Shown here: piece after piece, positions 62,689-64,000 of the stretch | How positions within the stretch are numbered: the stretch's first letter is position 1 | How the letters are laid out: each line of letters opens with the position of its first letter | Assembly: GCF_001427795.1 (NCBI RefSeq) | Contig: NZ_LMHJ01000001.1 | Location: 791,773-855,772 of the forward strand | DNA from: Nocardioides sp. Root682 | GTDB taxonomy: Bacteria; Actinomycetota; Actinomycetes; Propionibacteriales; Nocardioidaceae | Direction: 5' to 3' | Length of the DNA: 64,000 nucleotides | Position numbers and translations under genes: made by a program | Notes under the pieces: generated by a model | What the model saw: the letters and a program-made list of their open reading frames with translations, nothing else | What the model was told of the DNA's origin: nothing | The model's database searches: none

Positions 62689-63876
62689 TCAGGCGGCGGC
62701 CCGCTGCTTCTTGCTGCGCATCGGGAAGGTGACGATCTCGGCGATCCCGGCCTTCTTGGACTCCGTGTAGAAGCTGTCCGGCAGCGAGAGCTTGAAGACC
62801 TTCTTCCAGACGCTCAGGAGCTGGTTGGCCATCGAGTCCTCGTGGTAGGCGATGTCGTACTTCTCGCAGAGCGCGCGCACCTCGACCGAGATCTCCTTGT
62901 ACCGGTACGCCGGGACGTCCGGGAAGAGGTGGTGCTCGATCTGGAAGCTGAGGTTGCCCGAGAGGACGTCGATCCACTTCGCGCCGGTGAAGTTCGCCGA
63001 GCCGAGGATCTGGCGGTAGTACCACTCGGCGTGGCTCTCGTCCTCGGTCTCCTCGATCGAGAAGGTCTCGACCTCCTCCGGGAAGTGGCCACACCAGATG
63101 ACCGACGACGCCCACAGGTTGCGCACCAGGTTGGCGGCAGCGTTGCCCGCGAAGGTGAACGGCGCACCGGGACCCGAGAGCAGCGGGAAGAGGACGTAGT
63201 CCTTCAGCGCCTGCTTGCCGGCCTTGTCGCGGAAGCGACGCAGGCCCGGCACCATCTCCCGCCAGGTCTTCTCGCCCTTGATGAACTTCTCGGACTCGAG
63301 CTCCTGGATCGCGGTGCCCCACTGGAAGAACGTCTGCAGCAGGCCGCAGAAGACCGGGTTCAGCAGCCAGATCGGGTGCCACGGCTGCTCCTCGGTCAGG
63401 CGCATGACGCCGTACCCGGTGGCGTCGTGGTCCTTGCCGATGATGTTGGTGAAGGTGTGGTGCACGTAGTTGTGCGTGTACAGCCAGCTGTCGGCGTGGA
63501 TCGTGTTGTCCCAGTCGAAGTTCTTCGAGGTGTACTGCGGGTCGTTCATGAAGTCGTACTGGCCGTGCATGATGTTGTGGCCGATCTCCATGTTGTCGAT
63601 GATCTTCGACAGGGAGAGGGCGGTGACGCCGGCGACCCAGGCCGGCGGGAACCAGCCGGCCCACAGCAGGCCGCGCCCGGCGAGCTCGAGGCGCTTCTGC
63701 TTGCCGACGATGTCGCGGATGTACGCCGCGTCCTTCTCGCCGAGGTCCGCGACGATGCGCGCGCGCAGCTCGTCGAGCTCCTTGCCGAAGGCCTCGATCT
63801 TGGCCGGGCTGAGCTTCTTGGCCTTCTTGATGTCGGCGGGGCCGGTCGTGATGGGGGTTTCCTGCGTGATGGTCAT
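62689..63876 (-). CDS. Membrane-bound acyl desaturase (DesA3-like)
   Basis: A 395-residue diiron desaturase has all three histidine boxes: GHNIMHGQYD, HNYVHHTFTN and QIEHHLFP. Hydrophobic stretches lie between about residues 65-90 and 170-190. It introduces a double bond into acyl chains (delta-9 in the mycobacterial counterpart). The partner electron-transfer gene lies just upstream in the same direction, as in the Rv3229c-Rv3230c pair. Confidence 0.92.
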   Translation of the reverse strand: MTITQETPITTGPADIKKAKKLSPAKIEAFGKELDELRARIVADLGEKDAAYIRDIVGKQKRLELAGRGLLWAGWFPPAWVAGVTALSLSKIIDNMEIGHNIMHGQYDFMNDPQYTSKNFDWDNTIHADSWLYTHNYVHHTFTNIIGKDHDATGYGVMRLTEEQPWHPIWLLNPVFCGLLQTFFQWGTAIQELESEKFIKGEKTWREMVPGLRRFRDKAGKQALKDYVLFPLLSGPGAPFTFAGNAAANLVRNLWASSVIWCGHFPEEVETFSIEETEDESHAEWYYRQILGSANFTGAKWIDVLSGNLSFQIEHHLFPDVPAYRYKEISVEVRALCEKYDIAYHEDSMANQLLSVWKKVFKLSLPDSFYTESKKAGIAEIVTFPMRSKKQRAAA

Positions 63877-63904
63877 GAGTTCTCCCGGAGGTCGGTGGGT
63901 CGGG

Positions 63905-64000
63905 TCAGAGGGCGATGGACACGTCGCCGCAGGGCGCCGAGATGCAGGTCTTGATGTTGACGTCTTCGTCGCTGTTGATCTCGCCTGTCAGGACGTTGCG
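63905..64000 (-). CDS. [2Fe-2S] ferredoxin-domain oxidoreductase, 3' end only
   Basis: Reading minus strand from the window end gives RNVLTGEINSDEDVNIKTC, then ISAPCGDVSIAL and TGA. The final residues match the C-terminal ferredoxin domain of reductases that supply acyl desaturases. The cysteine before ISAP is the last cluster ligand. The remainder lies outside the window. The gene ends 28 bp before the desaturase start, so the two are probably one transcript. Confidence 0.75.
   Translation of the reverse strand, partial: RNVLTGEINSDEDVNIKTCISAPCGDVSIAL

Overview
The window is 64 kb of high-GC DNA that codes almost end to end. ATG, GTG and TTG starts are all used, and neighbouring genes repeatedly share ATGA or GTGA start/stop overlaps. 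The gene families (DUF222/HNH remnant, many TetR regulators, FadD-type ligases, cytochrome P450, Rieske oxygenase, SCP2 protein, class III adenylate cyclase with zinc ribbons, acyl desaturase plus [2Fe-2S] partner) point to an actinobacterium. My guess is a Nocardioides-like member of the Nocardioidaceae; this is inferred from gene content, not from a marker gene. No rRNA, tRNA, CRISPR array, insertion sequence or phage gene was seen. No stretch above about 160 bases lacks a gene.

Layout. (1) 1-740: 5'-truncated, frameshifted DUF222/HNH remnant. (2) 722-2592: TetR regulator divergent from an APH/ecdysteroid-kinase-like phosphotransferase with a good promoter. (3) 2600-16759, minus strand: a 14-kb run of 15 tightly packed genes, transcribed MaoC dehydratase, SDR, three crotonases, two acyl-CoA ligases, Rieske oxygenase alpha and beta, a 73-residue protein, CoA-transferase, thiolase, HMG-CoA-synthase-like/OB-fold fusion, SCPx-type thiolase. 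(4) 16866-20900, plus strand, divergent from it: thiolase, acyl-CoA dehydrogenase, nitroreductase-like protein, MBL-fold hydrolase. (5) 20904-22897: SDR and SCP2 sterol-carrier protein divergent from a TetR gene. (6) 23008-27220: aldehyde dehydrogenase, P450, acyl-CoA ligase, divergent from SDR plus carboxyltransferase (27336-29713). (7) 29679-36148: adenylate cyclase/AAA ATPase and a secreted seven-repeat ASH-type protein, unrelated to the catabolic genes. (8) 36259-46026, minus strand: two related sets of alpha/beta hydrolases, SDR, Old Yellow Enzyme, quinone-oxidoreductase-like MDR, acyl-CoA ligase and crotonase, with TetR genes at 40095 and 46120. (9) 46811-49733: TPR-LuxR regulator and FAD oxidoreductase. 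(10) 49773-61623, minus strand: two flavin-dependent (LLM) monooxygenases, flavin reductase, cysteine-dioxygenase-like cupin, CoA-transferase, crotonase and a complete peptide-type ABC importer, with a divergent LysR gene at 61752. (11) 62689-64000: acyl desaturase and the 3' end of its probable ferredoxin/reductase partner.

Function. Regions 3-6 together hold every activity for activating an acid to its CoA thioester, oxidising it (P450, Rieske oxygenase, ALDH, SDRs) and shortening it by beta-oxidation (acyl-CoA dehydrogenase, crotonases/MaoC, SDRs, thiolases), with a sterol-carrier protein and a carboxyltransferase that could handle propionyl-CoA. A large hydrophobic substrate such as a steroid, terpenoid or alkyl-aromatic acid is a reasonable inference; the sequence does not identify it. 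No ring-cleavage dioxygenase, no ferredoxin/reductase for the Rieske enzyme, and no biotin carboxylase subunit are in the window. Region 10 looks like import and flavin-dependent breakdown of an organosulfur or organonitrogen compound.

Regulation is unusually readable. Distinct palindromes lie at most of the divergent promoters. A nearly identical 16-bp CATAA-N6-TTATG site occurs at 22234 and 27253, which suggests that one TetR protein (22328) controls two separate divergent units. The most novel-looking biology is the adjacent SCPx-thiolase/HMG-CoA-synthase-like-OB-fold pair, which resembles the archaeal thiolase-HMGCS-DUF35 arrangement but appears to lack the synthase cysteine, and the crotonases in the same operon, which lack the usual catalytic glutamates.
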